NCBI RefSeq assembly: GCF_004571025.1
Contig: NZ_SPQT01000020.1
Span: 1 to 64,000, forward strand
Source: Bradyrhizobium niftali
GTDB lineage: Bacteria; Pseudomonadota; Alphaproteobacteria; Rhizobiales; Xanthobacteraceae
Direction of reading: 5' to 3'
Length of the DNA: 64,000 nt
In this document: positions 17,392 through 26,343 of the stretch, piece after piece
Layout: every line of letters starts with the position of its first letter
How positions within the stretch are numbered: position 1 is the stretch's first letter
Program-made: the position numbers and the translations under genes
Notes under the pieces: generated by a model
Told to the model about the DNA's origin: nothing
Seen by the model: only the letters and a program-made list of their open reading frames with translations
The model's database searches: none

Positions 17392-17796
17392 CTAGACGTA
17401 GCGCGCCGCGCCCATGCATAGCGCGGTGATGGCGAGCAGAGCGGCGGCCACGCGCTGGGCGGTCGCGATGCGTGAGCGCACATCCGCGGCCTCGCTCGTG
17501 CCACGGCGCAAGCCCAGCAGCGCACGGGGGCCGGTCGCGGCCTGAATGCCGGCTGCGATCAGCGCGCAAACCGCACCAAGCGCGAGCACCCGCTCGGCCG
17601 TGCCAAAGCTGCCGGAATGAACGAGATGCCCGAGATAGCCGCCGGTGAGGATCGCAACCGTCGCCGCGCCGAGCTGTGGACCGACGAGCTGCTCGCCCCC
17701 GGCTGCTCCGGTTCGCGCCAGCGCAAAGCTTGATCCGGCCCAGAACACGGACGACAACACATGAAGCGACAGTGCGATTACGAGGGCAGTCTGCAT
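17392..17796 (-). CDS. Four-helix membrane protein, CopD-like
   Basis: A 134-residue protein with four predicted membrane segments: LVIALSLHVLSSVFWAGSSF, AATVAILTGGYLGHLV, VLALGAVCALIAAGI and AALLAITALCMGAARY. The His in the first helix with an FWAGSSF context recalls the CopD/DUF2269-like group of small haem or copper membrane proteins, but the match is weak. It is divergent from the TetR gene and shares its operator-like palindrome. It is the most likely target of that repressor. Confidence 0.65.
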   Translation of the reverse strand: MQTALVIALSLHVLSSVFWAGSSFALARTGAAGGEQLVGPQLGAATVAILTGGYLGHLVHSGSFGTAERVLALGAVCALIAAGIQAATGPRALLGLRRGTSEAADVRSRIATAQRVAAALLAITALCMGAARYV

Positions 17797-17826
17797 GGCA
17801 AGCTCCAAACCGGCTTCTAAATTGGA

Positions 17827-17841
17827 TATACATCATGTATA
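17827..17841. promoter_or_regulatory. Operator-like palindrome between tetR-type gene and membrane protein
   Basis: TATACATCATGTATA is a perfect 7-base inverted repeat around one central base. It lies 28 bases before the TetR start and 30 bases before the divergent membrane gene start, where a repressor could cover both promoters. Confidence 0.7.
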
Positions 17842-17869
17842 ATCAATGCGTCAAGACAATGGCAGGGCG

Positions 17870-18502
17870 ATGCCGAAGCGCAGCTATGTGAGCTCGGTCC
17901 GCGCCTCCGCGGCCGCGGAGACGCGCGAACGCATCATTGCGGCCGGTGCGCGCCTGTTGCGCAAGGATGCGAGCATCGCGAACTTCTCGCTCGACGTGGT
18001 GGCGAAGGCGGCAGGCGTCACGCGGCTGACCGTCTACAACCAGTTCGGATCGCGGCGCGGACTGCTGGAGGCCGTGTTCGACGACATCGCGCGGCAGGGC
18101 GGCCTGTTCGAGCTGGCCGACGTGATGGCGTTGCCGGACCCCCGCGCCGCGCTCGATCGCGTCGTCGCGATCTTCTGTACCTTCTGGGCGCACGACCCCG
18201 CGATCGGCGGCCTCAACCAGGCGATCGCAACCGATCCCGAATTCGGCAATGCGCTGGTCGCGCGCAACGAGCGGCGGCGTGAGCTTGTGACGGGACTGGT
18301 GACACGCATCACGGAGAGCCGTGCCGCAAAGCGGGCCGTGCAGGATGCCGTGGACCTGATCTTCGTCCTGACGAGCTATCCGACCTTCGCAGCGCTGAGC
18401 CCGCAGCGGTCGACCGAGGAAGTCTGCCGCCTGTTGCAGACGGCCTGCCACGCCGCTGTCGATGCGTCGATGCCGGATGCGCGCGCCGGGCGGAAGACGT
18501 AG
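17870..18502 (+). CDS. TetR/AcrR-family transcriptional regulator
   Basis: A 210-residue repressor. The N-terminal helix-turn-helix covers about residues 20-65: RERIIAAGARLLRKD, then FSLDVVAKAAGVTRLTVYNQF, followed by GSRRGLLEAVFDDIA. The remaining 140 residues are the ligand-sensing helical domain, with no recognisable ligand type. The start is the ATG after GGCAGGG; the frame opens eight codons earlier. It is divergent from the CopD-like membrane gene and a perfect palindrome lies between them, so autoregulation together with control of that gene is likely. Confidence 0.9.
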   Translation: MPKRSYVSSVRASAAAETRERIIAAGARLLRKDASIANFSLDVVAKAAGVTRLTVYNQFGSRRGLLEAVFDDIARQGGLFELADVMALPDPRAALDRVVAIFCTFWAHDPAIGGLNQAIATDPEFGNALVARNERRRELVTGLVTRITESRAAKRAVQDAVDLIFVLTSYPTFAALSPQRSTEEVCRLLQTACHAAVDASMPDARAGRKT

Positions 18503-18626
18503 GCCGCGGCGGCTCTTCGTCCTTCCGCCTCGCCGCGACGATCACGCGCCGGGCGCAGCGATGTTCAACATATTGACCGCCAATGGCACCTCCTCAGGTC
18601 ATGCCTGCATTGTAGCATTGCGGTCG

Positions 18627-18642
18627 CGTGACTTGTGTCACG
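18627..18642. promoter_or_regulatory. Inverted repeat upstream of second EamA gene
   Basis: CGTGACTTGTGTCACG is a perfect 6-base inverted repeat with a TTGT spacer, 33 bases before the EamA start. The size fits a regulator dimer site. The regulator is unknown. Confidence 0.4.
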
Positions 18643-18675
18643 ACGGCAATCGGGCGCAAGTTGCATCCGACCCCA

Positions 18676-19611
18676 ATGACGATCGCTTCGCCCGCGCCAC
18701 CAGCCTCGAATCCGGCCAGTTGGCTCAACAACCAGCCCTATCTGCTGCTCAGCCTGAGCTCGCTGTTCTGGGCGGCCAACATCGTGCTCGCGCGCCATGT
18801 CGGCGCGCATGTGCCGCCGCTGACGATGACCACGATCCGCTGGTTCGGCGTGTTCCTCATCCTGCTGCCGTTCGCCTGGCCGCATCTGAAGCGCGACTGG
18901 CCGGCTCTGCGCAAGAGCCTGCCCCTGATGCTGTTCCTGTCGCTGGTCGGCTTCGCCTTCAACAACGCGATCTCGTACTGGGCGATGCAATACACGGAGG
19001 CGCTGAACGCGCTGCTGATCCAGTCGGCCGGGCCGCTGTTCGTGGCGCTGTGGTCGCTGGCGCTGTTCGGCGTGCGGCTGACCGGTGCTCAGCTCGCCGG
19101 CATCGCGATCTCGCTTCTCGGCGTGCTCATCATCATCCTGCGCGGCGATCTCGCGGCGCTGGCAAGCATCAGCTTCAACAGGGGCGACATCATGTTCGCG
19201 TCCTCGCTGGTGGCATTCGGGCTCTACTCAGCATTCATCCCGCGCCGGCCGAAGGTTCATCAGCTCTCCTTCCTGTCCTTCACCACCTGCTGTGGCGCGA
19301 TCATGCTGCTGCCCACCGCCGTCTGGGAGGCCTGGCGCGGCAACGTCATCCAATTCGACGGGTTGACGCTGGCGACGCTCGGCTACATCCTGATCTTCCC
19401 CTCGACGCTCGCCTATCTCTTCTTCAACCGCGGCGTAGCGCTGATCGGGCCGAACCGGGCCGCGCCGTTCTTCCATCTCGTGCCGGTGTTCGGTTCGGCG
19501 ATGGCGATCCTGCTGCTCGGCGAAAAGCTCCAGCCGTTTCACCTGATCGGCTACGCGCTGGTGCTCGCCGGCGTCGTGATCGCCTCGCGCAAGGGCTCGG
19601 TGGTGAAGTAA
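18676..19611 (+). CDS. EamA/DMT-family transporter, copy 2
   Basis: A 311-residue inner-membrane transporter with ten predicted helices. The block NNQPYLLLSLSSLFWAANIV matches the start of the transporter at 15895, and FFNRGVALIGPNRAAPFFHL matches its second repeat. The N-terminus is taken at MTIASPAPP because homologous sequence begins after it. The two paralogues are separated by three unrelated genes. A metabolite-efflux role is inferred from the family; the substrate is not predictable. Confidence 0.9.
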   Translation: MTIASPAPPASNPASWLNNQPYLLLSLSSLFWAANIVLARHVGAHVPPLTMTTIRWFGVFLILLPFAWPHLKRDWPALRKSLPLMLFLSLVGFAFNNAISYWAMQYTEALNALLIQSAGPLFVALWSLALFGVRLTGAQLAGIAISLLGVLIIILRGDLAALASISFNRGDIMFASSLVAFGLYSAFIPRRPKVHQLSFLSFTTCCGAIMLLPTAVWEAWRGNVIQFDGLTLATLGYILIFPSTLAYLFFNRGVALIGPNRAAPFFHLVPVFGSAMAILLLGEKLQPFHLIGYALVLAGVVIASRKGSVVK

Positions 19612-19735
19612 TTCCGCGCCGCGGACGCTCCCCTTTCGTGTCCCGGACGCGAGACCTGGCGGCAAACTCCCGCCTTCCGATTCCAGCAAAGAGAAGCTAG
19701 GTTCCCCGCCAACGAAAAAGAGGGAACGACCACAC

Positions 19736-20713
19736 ATGCTTTCAGCGCTGATGCGAAACCTGCGCACCATCGGCACGGCCGCGCTCTGCCTTGCCGCCTC
19801 GACCGCCGCACAGGCCGACAACTACCCCAGCCGCAACATCACGCTGGTGCTGCCGTTTGCTGCCGGCAGCGGCACCGACACCACGACGCGGCTGATCTCG
19901 CAGCATTTGTCGCAGGCACTCGGCGTCGGCATCGTGATCGAGAACAAGGCGGGCGCCAATGGCATGATCGCCGCGACCTTTGTCGCACGCGCCGCACCCG
20001 ACGGCTACACGCTGCTGGTGACGACCAACACCACACATTCGGCCAATCCCTACCTGCTCAAGAGCCTGACTTACGATCCGGTCAAGGATTTCACCCCGAT
20101 CGCGCGCACCGGCGACTTGCCCTTCATGCTGGTCGTTCACCCCGAAGTGCCGGCCAAGACCGTCGGCGAGCTGGTCGCCTATGGCAAGGCCAATCCCGGC
20201 AAGCTGAGCTACGCCTCGGGCTCGTCCTCGGCGATCGTGTCGGGTGCGACGTTCGCGCACAATGCCGGGCTCGACCTACTGCACGTGCCCTACAAGAGCT
20301 CGCCGCCGGCGCTCAACGACGTCATGGGCGGCCGCGTCTCGATGATGTTCGTGGACATCCTGACCGGCCTGCCGCACGTCAACGGCAACGCGCTGCGCGC
20401 GCTCGCCGTCACCACCAAGGACCGCTCTCCGCTGGTGCCGAACCTGCCCTCGATGCAGGAGGCCGGCGTGCCGGACTTCGACATCTCCTCATGGCAGGGC
20501 TATTTCGGTCCGGCCGGCATGCCGAAGGAGATCGTGACGCGGCTCAACGCCGAGATCAGGAAGATCGTCGAGAAGCCGGAGATCAAGGCGCAACTCGCCA
20601 CCCTCGGCATGGATGCCTTCTCAGGCACGCCGGAACAGCTCGGCACCTTCGTGAACGAGCAGCTGGTGCTGTGGGAAAAGCTGATCACGAACGCGAAGAT
20701 CGAGAAGCAGTAG
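19736..20713 (+). CDS. Tripartite tricarboxylate transporter binding protein (Bug family)
   Basis: A 325-residue periplasmic binding protein with a signal peptide ending AAQA-DN. The mature part starts NYPSRNITLVLPFAAGSGTD, the standard opening of Bug/TctC receptors. GSGSSSAIVS-like and HVPYKSSPPALNDVMGGRV blocks follow and the length is typical. No TctA or TctB membrane partner is nearby, as is usual for the large Bug family. Ligand unknown, probably a carboxylate. AAAAGAGGG precedes the ATG. Confidence 0.9.
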   Translation: MLSALMRNLRTIGTAALCLAASTAAQADNYPSRNITLVLPFAAGSGTDTTTRLISQHLSQALGVGIVIENKAGANGMIAATFVARAAPDGYTLLVTTNTTHSANPYLLKSLTYDPVKDFTPIARTGDLPFMLVVHPEVPAKTVGELVAYGKANPGKLSYASGSSSAIVSGATFAHNAGLDLLHVPYKSSPPALNDVMGGRVSMMFVDILTGLPHVNGNALRALAVTTKDRSPLVPNLPSMQEAGVPDFDISSWQGYFGPAGMPKEIVTRLNAEIRKIVEKPEIKAQLATLGMDAFSGTPEQLGTFVNEQLVLWEKLITNAKIEKQ

Positions 20714-20715
20714 CT

Positions 20716-20818
20716 GTCATCGTCCGCGAAGGCGGACGATCCAGCATTCCAGAGACAGCGAGGCTCGAACAGAGAGGCCGCGGCGTACTGGATGCCCCGC
20801 CTTCGCGGGGCATGATAG
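20716..20818. repeat. Dispersed palindromic repeat, family C
   Basis: GTCCGCGAAGGCGGAC forms an internal hairpin, and the right half carries GTACTGGATGCCCCGCC with GCGGGGCATGATAG. A copy with the same right half lies at 28694-28816. The element lies between two convergent genes. Confidence 0.7.
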
Positions 20819-20824
20819 CAAGAC

Positions 20825-22510
20825 TTACGCCGCACGCACCTTGGCGAGGAAGCCGTCCACCGCGCTGCGCAGCGCGCCGGACTGGCTGTCCAGCTCGCGG
20901 GCGTTGGTGAGCACGTCGGTGGCAGCAGAGCCGGTCGCTGCCGCGGCCGAGGTGACGCTGCCGATATTGGCATTGATCTCGCTCGAGCCGGCCGCAACCG
21001 ACTGGATGTTGCGGGCGATCTCGCGGGTCGCCTCGCCCTGCTGCTCGATCGAGGCGGAAATGCCCGCCGTGATCTCGCTCATCTCGGCGATGGTCTGGGT
21101 GATGCCGCCGATCGCCGCGACCGCATCGCTGGTCGAGGTCTGCATCGCCGCGACCTGGGCGGAGATTTCCTCGGTGGCCTTCGCGGTCTGGTTGGCGAGC
21201 GCCTTGACCTCGGAGGCGACGACGGCGAAGCCGCGGCCGGACTCGCCGGCGCGCGCCGCCTCGATGGTGGCGTTGAGCGCGAGCAGATTGGTCTGCGCCG
21301 CGATCGAATGAATGAGCTTGACCACCTCGCCGATCTTCTCCGCGCCGGTGGAGAGCTCCTGCACCGTGGCGTTGGTGCGCTCGGCGTCGTTGACCGCCCG
21401 GCTCGCCACTTCGGTCGAACGCGTCACCTGGCGGGAGATTTCCGCAACCGAGCTCGACAGCTCTTCGGCGGCCGCGGCAACCGTGCCGACATTGCCCGAG
21501 GCCTTCTGCGAGGCCGCGCCGACGGTCGCCGCGCGCGAGGAGGCGTCGCTCGCGGTCGCCGTCATCGATTGCGCCGTGCTCTGCATGCCGGCCGCGGCCG
21601 AGGAGACCGAGCGGACGATGCCGTTGACGCTGCGCTCGAAGTCCTTGGCGATCTCTTCCATCGCGCTGCGACGATCCGCCGCGGCGCGTTCCTTGGCGTC
21701 CGCCTCGGTCTTCTCGAGGTCGCGAATACGGACCGCATTGTCCTTGAAGATCTGAACGGTCGCGGCCATCGCGCCGACCTCGTCGCCGCGGCCGACGCCG
21801 GGAATGTCGCCCTCGAGCTTGCCGTCGGCGAGATCCTTCATGCGGGCGCCGAGCAGCGCCAGCGGACGGCTGATGCTACGGCCGATCAGCCAGGCGACGC
21901 TGCCGGCGACGATGACGATGCCGAGCATGGCGAGGCCGAGCAGCCAGTAGATCGGCCCCATCTTGGCGTCGATATCCTCGAGATAGGCGCCGGTGCCGAG
22001 ATACATGTCGAAGCCGGGGACGGCGACCGCGTAGCCGAGCTTGCGGATCGGCTTCTCCTGGCCGGGCTTCATGTATTCATAGAACAGCAGGATTTCGCCG
22101 CTGGCCTTGACCCCGTCCATGATCTCGCGGGACAGCTTGCGCCCGTTCGTCTCCACGTCCATGCGGTTCTGGCCGATCACCTTCGGATCCGGCGCAAGCT
22201 GCGTGATGCCGTCATAGGTGGTGCCGAACAGATAGCCGGAGTTCTTGTCGTACGTCATGGAGTTGCCGTAGCGGCGGAGATCCGCGAGCGCGGCATCCTT
22301 GGTCATCTCGCCGGCGCTGACGCGCTTCATCACGGCAGCCGCATAGTTGCGGGCCATCTCCACAATCGCCTTGGTCTGGTCGATGCGTGCATTCACCATC
22401 TCGCGCTTCATCAGATATCCGGCGAGAACTCCGGAGATGCACAGGCCGAACAGGGTCACACCGACAAGGATGCCAAGCTTGGGCGCGATCTTCAGATTGC
22501 TCAACTTCAC
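20825..22510 (-). CDS. Methyl-accepting chemotaxis protein with Cache sensor
   Basis: A 561-residue chemoreceptor. One membrane helix near residue 15 (ILVGVTLFGLCISGVLAGY) and another near 190 (WLLGLAMLGIVIVAGSVAWL) bracket a single-Cache sensor domain with YDKNSGYLFGTTYDG and YLGTGAYLEDID. A HAMP linker follows, then the signalling domain with the hairpin tip LIHSIAAQTNLLALNATIEAARAGE. The start is the GTG preceded by GAGGAG at the right distance. The ATG further upstream has no such site and precedes a non-conserved stretch. The ligand is unknown; Cache sensors of this kind often bind small organic acids. Confidence 0.93.
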   Translation of the reverse strand: MKLSNLKIAPKLGILVGVTLFGLCISGVLAGYLMKREMVNARIDQTKAIVEMARNYAAAVMKRVSAGEMTKDAALADLRRYGNSMTYDKNSGYLFGTTYDGITQLAPDPKVIGQNRMDVETNGRKLSREIMDGVKASGEILLFYEYMKPGQEKPIRKLGYAVAVPGFDMYLGTGAYLEDIDAKMGPIYWLLGLAMLGIVIVAGSVAWLIGRSISRPLALLGARMKDLADGKLEGDIPGVGRGDEVGAMAATVQIFKDNAVRIRDLEKTEADAKERAAADRRSAMEEIAKDFERSVNGIVRSVSSAAAGMQSTAQSMTATASDASSRAATVGAASQKASGNVGTVAAAAEELSSSVAEISRQVTRSTEVASRAVNDAERTNATVQELSTGAEKIGEVVKLIHSIAAQTNLLALNATIEAARAGESGRGFAVVASEVKALANQTAKATEEISAQVAAMQTSTSDAVAAIGGITQTIAEMSEITAGISASIEQQGEATREIARNIQSVAAGSSEINANIGSVTSAAAATGSAATDVLTNARELDSQSGALRSAVDGFLAKVRAA

Positions 22511-22763
22511 GATGGGCTCCTCGGGTGGCGCGGACTCGCGCGCAGACCTTTTTATTTGAATCAACTTTTAGTGTGCGATCCCTTAGCAAGTTACTTACGT
22601 GCCTCCGTAGAAGCCCTGACGGCGCTACGGAAAGCTGCGAATAATGGTCAAGCGAGCAACCGGCGATTGTACGCATGCACCCCGATTTCGCGTAAAAGAC
22701 GCAAAGGCCCGCCCAGAAGGCCGGGTCGTAACAAGAACCGACAAACCAAATCGGGAGCAGGAA

Positions 22764-23807
22764 ATGCCGAAATACAGGGTGGTGACGCCGAAGGGCGCGA
22801 GCTTCACGGTCGCGGGCAGCGACTATTCCTACGAGCGCGAGGCGCTCGATCCGATCGACGCCGAGATCGTCGAGGCCCCGGCCAACGAGGCTGAGTTCAT
22901 CGCCGCCGCGAAAAACGCCGACGCCATCTACGCCAAGGGCATCCCGATCACCAAGTCGATCATCGACGCGCTGGAGAGCTGCAAGGTCATCACGCTCGGC
23001 TCGGTCGGCGTGGACAGTGTCGATGTGAAGGCCGCCACCGCACGTGGCATTCCCGTCACCAACATCCCCGACACCTTCATCGAGGAGGTCGCCGACCACG
23101 CCATGATGCTGCTGCTTGCCGGCTTCCGCCGCCTGGTCGAGCAGGACCGGATGGTGCGCGACGGACGCTGGGCCGAGGGCCGGCCGGCGCTGCTGAAGAT
23201 CCCGCGGCTGATGGGCCAGACGCTCGGCTTCATCTCGTTCGGTCGCGTCGCGCGTGCAGTTGCGAAGCGCGCCGCGCCGTTCGGCCTGCGCATGATGGCC
23301 TACGATCCCTTCATCCAGGAAACGCTGATGTACGACCACGGCGTCATCCCCGCGACGCTGAACGAGGTGCTGTCGCAATCCGACTTCGTGTCGATGCACG
23401 CGCCCGCGCGGCCCGAGGTGCATCACATGCTGACCGAGAAGCACTTCCGGCAGATGAAGAAGGGCTCGATCTTCATCAACACCGGCCGCGGCGCCACGGT
23501 GGACGAGGAGAGCCTGATCAAGGCGCTGCAAGAGGGCTGGATCGCGCACGCCGCCCTCGACGTGCTGGAGAAGGAGCCGCCCTCGCACAACAATCCCATC
23601 CTCAGCATGGAGAACGTGACCCTGACCGCCCATGTCGCCTCGGCCTCGGCACGGTTCGACGAGGCACGCAAGCGCCGCGTGGGCTACGAATTGTCACTGG
23701 TGCTTCAGGGCATGTGGCCGGTAAGCTGCGTCAATCCGTCGGTGCTGCAAAGCACCGCGCTCCGCCGCTGGCAGCCCGTCAGCATGGATCGCGGGCCGAA
23801 CAGCTAG
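22764..23807 (+). CDS. D-2-hydroxyacid dehydrogenase, CtBP-like
   Basis: A 347-residue NAD-dependent dehydrogenase of the D-isomer-specific group. The nucleotide-binding turn reads GFISFGRVARAVAKRA, so the usual G-x-G-x-x-G is altered at the second and third glycines. The catalytic Arg lies in NTGRGATVDEESL, and the His in LTAHVASAS. Conserved LGSVGVDSVDVKAA and NIPDTFIEEVADHAMMLLLA precede them. The start follows GGGAGCAGGAA. It is just upstream of a sugar-transport operon and may oxidise the imported compound, but this is only inferred from position. Confidence 0.85.
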   Translation: MPKYRVVTPKGASFTVAGSDYSYEREALDPIDAEIVEAPANEAEFIAAAKNADAIYAKGIPITKSIIDALESCKVITLGSVGVDSVDVKAATARGIPVTNIPDTFIEEVADHAMMLLLAGFRRLVEQDRMVRDGRWAEGRPALLKIPRLMGQTLGFISFGRVARAVAKRAAPFGLRMMAYDPFIQETLMYDHGVIPATLNEVLSQSDFVSMHAPARPEVHHMLTEKHFRQMKKGSIFINTGRGATVDEESLIKALQEGWIAHAALDVLEKEPPSHNNPILSMENVTLTAHVASASARFDEARKRRVGYELSLVLQGMWPVSCVNPSVLQSTALRRWQPVSMDRGPNS

Positions 23808-23892
23808 GCGGCCGGCCGCACGACGCGCCGGAAACCGGAACGGCCCTTCACCGGCGATCAACGCCGGGAAGGGAGACAACAGGGAGGAACTG

Positions 23893-25236
23893 ATGAGGAA
23901 CGACCTCACACGTCGTGACGCCTTGGCGCTGGGCCTGTCCGCTGCGACACTCGCGGCAACCGGTGTTGCAGCGCACGCCCAATCCACGATCAAGGCCGCG
24001 GACGTCCCCGCACCGAAACTGCCGATCGAGAAGGGCGCAACCCTGCGCATGCTGCGGCCGGTGCGCTTCGTCCAGGCCGACGAAGACGTATTCCGCGCCA
24101 ATGCAGCCAAATTCACCAAGGAGACCGGGGTCGAGGTCAAGGTCGACTTCGTCGGCTGGGAGGACATCAACCAGCAGACCGCGGTAACAGCCAATTCCGG
24201 TGCCGGTCCCGACATCATCATCGGCTTCTCCGATGCACCGCACATCTACATCGACAAGCTGATCGAGCTGACCGACGTCGCCGACTATGTCGGCAAGCGT
24301 TACGGCGGCTGGCTGCCGCTGGCGCAGCGTTACGGCAAGAGGAACAAGAGCGACGCCTGGATCGGACTGCCGTTCGGCGCCACCGCAGGTCCGCTGATCT
24401 ACCGCAAGTCGATCCTGCAATCGGTCGGCTTCGACAAGGTGCCGGAAGACCACGCCGGCATCGTCGACCTCTGCCAGAAGCTGCAGAAGGCCGGCAAGCC
24501 AGCCGGCTTCGCGCTCGGCAACGCCAAGGGCGACGGCAACGGTTTTGCGAACTGGGCACTGTGGTCACACAACGCCGCTCTGCTCGACGAAGAGGGCAAC
24601 GTCATCATCAACAGCAAGGAGACGATCGCCGCACTGAACTGGGTCAAGCAGCTCTACCCGACCTTCATCGCCGGTACGACGTCGTGGAACGACGTCAGCA
24701 ACAACCGCGCCTACTCCTCGCAGGAGATCGCGCTGACCGCCAACGGCGTCTCGCTGTACTTCTCGCTGAAGAACGATCCGGCGACCAAGGCGATTGCCGA
24801 CGACAGCGAGCATCAGTTGCTGCCGAAGGGCGTGGCCAAGATCTCGCCGATGGCGGGCCTGACCCTGAACGCCATGGTGTTCAAGCACAGCCAGTATCCC
24901 AACGCCGCAAAGGCCTTCCTGCAATACATGCTGGAAAAGGACCAGTACGAGCCGTGGCTGAATGCCAATTCCGGCTACTGGTCCCAGCCGCTGGCCGCCT
25001 ATGCCGATGCCGCCGTGTGGTCGCAGGACCCCAAGGTGAAGTTGTTCAAGGACACCATGAACAGCACCTATTATGACGGCTACAGGGGGCCGATCTCGAC
25101 GGCGACCGGTGCCGTCAGCGCCGACTACGTGCTGATTCAGATGTGCGCGTCCGTCGCGACCGGCGCTGCCACGCCGGAGGCCGCGGCCGCAGAAGCCGAA
25201 CAGCGCTGCAAACGGTACTTCCGGCGGCAGAAGTAA
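23893..25236 (+). CDS. ABC transporter substrate-binding protein, sugar type (Tat-exported)
   Basis: A 447-residue extracellular solute-binding protein of the MalE/UgpB class. The N-terminus has a twin-arginine signal (LTRRDALALGLSAATLA), so it is probably exported folded. The mature part has FTKETGVEVKVDFVGWEDINQQ and GPDIIIGFSDAPHIYIDKL, typical of carbohydrate-binding members. It heads a three-gene cluster with two permease genes downstream on the same strand, separated from them by a palindromic repeat. The ligand is not predictable; a sugar or polyol is likely. Confidence 0.9.
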   Translation: MRNDLTRRDALALGLSAATLAATGVAAHAQSTIKAADVPAPKLPIEKGATLRMLRPVRFVQADEDVFRANAAKFTKETGVEVKVDFVGWEDINQQTAVTANSGAGPDIIIGFSDAPHIYIDKLIELTDVADYVGKRYGGWLPLAQRYGKRNKSDAWIGLPFGATAGPLIYRKSILQSVGFDKVPEDHAGIVDLCQKLQKAGKPAGFALGNAKGDGNGFANWALWSHNAALLDEEGNVIINSKETIAALNWVKQLYPTFIAGTTSWNDVSNNRAYSSQEIALTANGVSLYFSLKNDPATKAIADDSEHQLLPKGVAKISPMAGLTLNAMVFKHSQYPNAAKAFLQYMLEKDQYEPWLNANSGYWSQPLAAYADAAVWSQDPKVKLFKDTMNSTYYDGYRGPISTATGAVSADYVLIQMCASVATGAATPEAAAAEAEQRCKRYFRRQK

Positions 25237-25237
25237 C

Positions 25238-25357
25238 GGATCGTCATTACGAGGAGCAGAGCGACGAAGCAATCCAGACTTCCACTGCGGAGACAGACTG
25301 GATTGCTTCCGCCTTCCGCTTCGGCGGACAAGTCCCTACGCTCGCAATGACGGTGTG
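25238..25357. repeat. Dispersed palindromic repeat, family D
   Basis: GATCGTCATTACGAG at the left pairs loosely with CTCGCAATGACGG at the right, and GCAATCCAGAC pairs with CTGGATTGC near the centre. It sits inside a likely operon, between the binding protein and the first permease, where a hairpin could stabilise the upstream mRNA. Confidence 0.65.
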
Positions 25358-25386
25358 ACGACGTTCAACGACAGGACAAAACCCTG

Positions 25387-26343
25387 ATGTCCGTGACCAC
25401 ACTTCCCCCTCTCGCCCTCGCCCACCGGCAGCCAAGCTGGCTGGTCCGTCTGTTCGACTACAAGCCGTTCCTGATCGCGATGTGCCTTGCGCCCGCGATC
25501 GGGCTGCTCGCGGTGTTCCTGACCTATCCACTCGGCCTCGGCATCTGGCTCGCCTTCACCGACACCACGATCGGCCGCAAAGGCGTCTTCGTCGGTCTTG
25601 AGAACTTCCAGTATCTGCTCACCGACCCGCTGTGGTGGAACGCGGTGTTCTACAGTGTGGTCTACACAGGCATAGCGACGTTCGGGAAGTTCGCGCTCGG
25701 CTTCTGGCTGGCGCTGCTGCTCAACAACCATTTTCCGTTCAAGAGCCTGCTGCGTGCGATCATACTATTGCCCTGGATCGTGCCGACGGTGCTCTCGGCG
25801 CTAGCGTTCTGGTGGATCTACGATCCGCAATTCTCGATCATCTCCTATCTCCTGGTCGACGTGCTGCACTGGCGATCGAGCAATGTCGACTTCCTCGGCT
25901 CGCCCTGGCCGGCGCGCTTCTCGCTGATTGCCGCCAATATCTGGCGCGGCATTCCCTTCGTCGCGATCTCGCTGCTGGCGGGCCTGCAGACCATCTCGCC
26001 CTCGCTGTACGAGGCCGCGATGCTCGACGGCGCCAGCGCCTGGCAGCGCTTCCGCTACATCACCTTCCCGATGATGATGCCGATCCTCGCCATCGTGATG
26101 ACGTTCTCGATCATCTTCACCTTCACCGACTTCCAGCTGGTCTACGCCATCACCCGTGGCGGCCCCGGCAACTCGACCCATTTGCTGGCAACGCTGGCCT
26201 TCCAGCGCGGCATTGCCGGCGGCGAGCTCGGCGAAGGCGCCGCGATCGCGGTGTCGATGATCCCGTTCCTGGTGTTCGCGACGCTGTTCTCCTATTTCGG
26301 CCTGGCGCGCCGCAAATGGCAGCAGGGAGAGAGCAATGACTGA
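25387..26343 (+). CDS. Sugar ABC transporter permease (MalF/UgpA type)
   Basis: A 318-residue inner-membrane permease with six predicted helices. The EAA loop that contacts the ATPase reads EAAMLDGASAWQRFRYITFPMM near residue 215. The first helix follows a short cytoplasmic N-terminus (FLIAMCLAPAIGLLAVFLTY). The stop overlaps the start of the next permease by eight bases, so the two are translationally coupled. There is no ATPase gene in the cluster. Confidence 0.93.
   Translation: MSVTTLPPLALAHRQPSWLVRLFDYKPFLIAMCLAPAIGLLAVFLTYPLGLGIWLAFTDTTIGRKGVFVGLENFQYLLTDPLWWNAVFYSVVYTGIATFGKFALGFWLALLLNNHFPFKSLLRAIILLPWIVPTVLSALAFWWIYDPQFSIISYLLVDVLHWRSSNVDFLGSPWPARFSLIAANIWRGIPFVAISLLAGLQTISPSLYEAAMLDGASAWQRFRYITFPMMMPILAIVMTFSIIFTFTDFQLVYAITRGGPGNSTHLLATLAFQRGIAGGELGEGAAIAVSMIPFLVFATLFSYFGLARRKWQQGESND

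Noticed and set aside
21308..22894. 528-codon plus-strand frame opposite the chemoreceptor
   Set aside because: Arg/Ala/Gly/Asp-rich shadow of the receptor coding sequence, without conserved motifs.
25238..25357. CRISPR array or integron-like repeat
   Set aside because: The repeat is one palindromic element with no regularly spaced copies or spacers; the same holds for the other repeats in the window.
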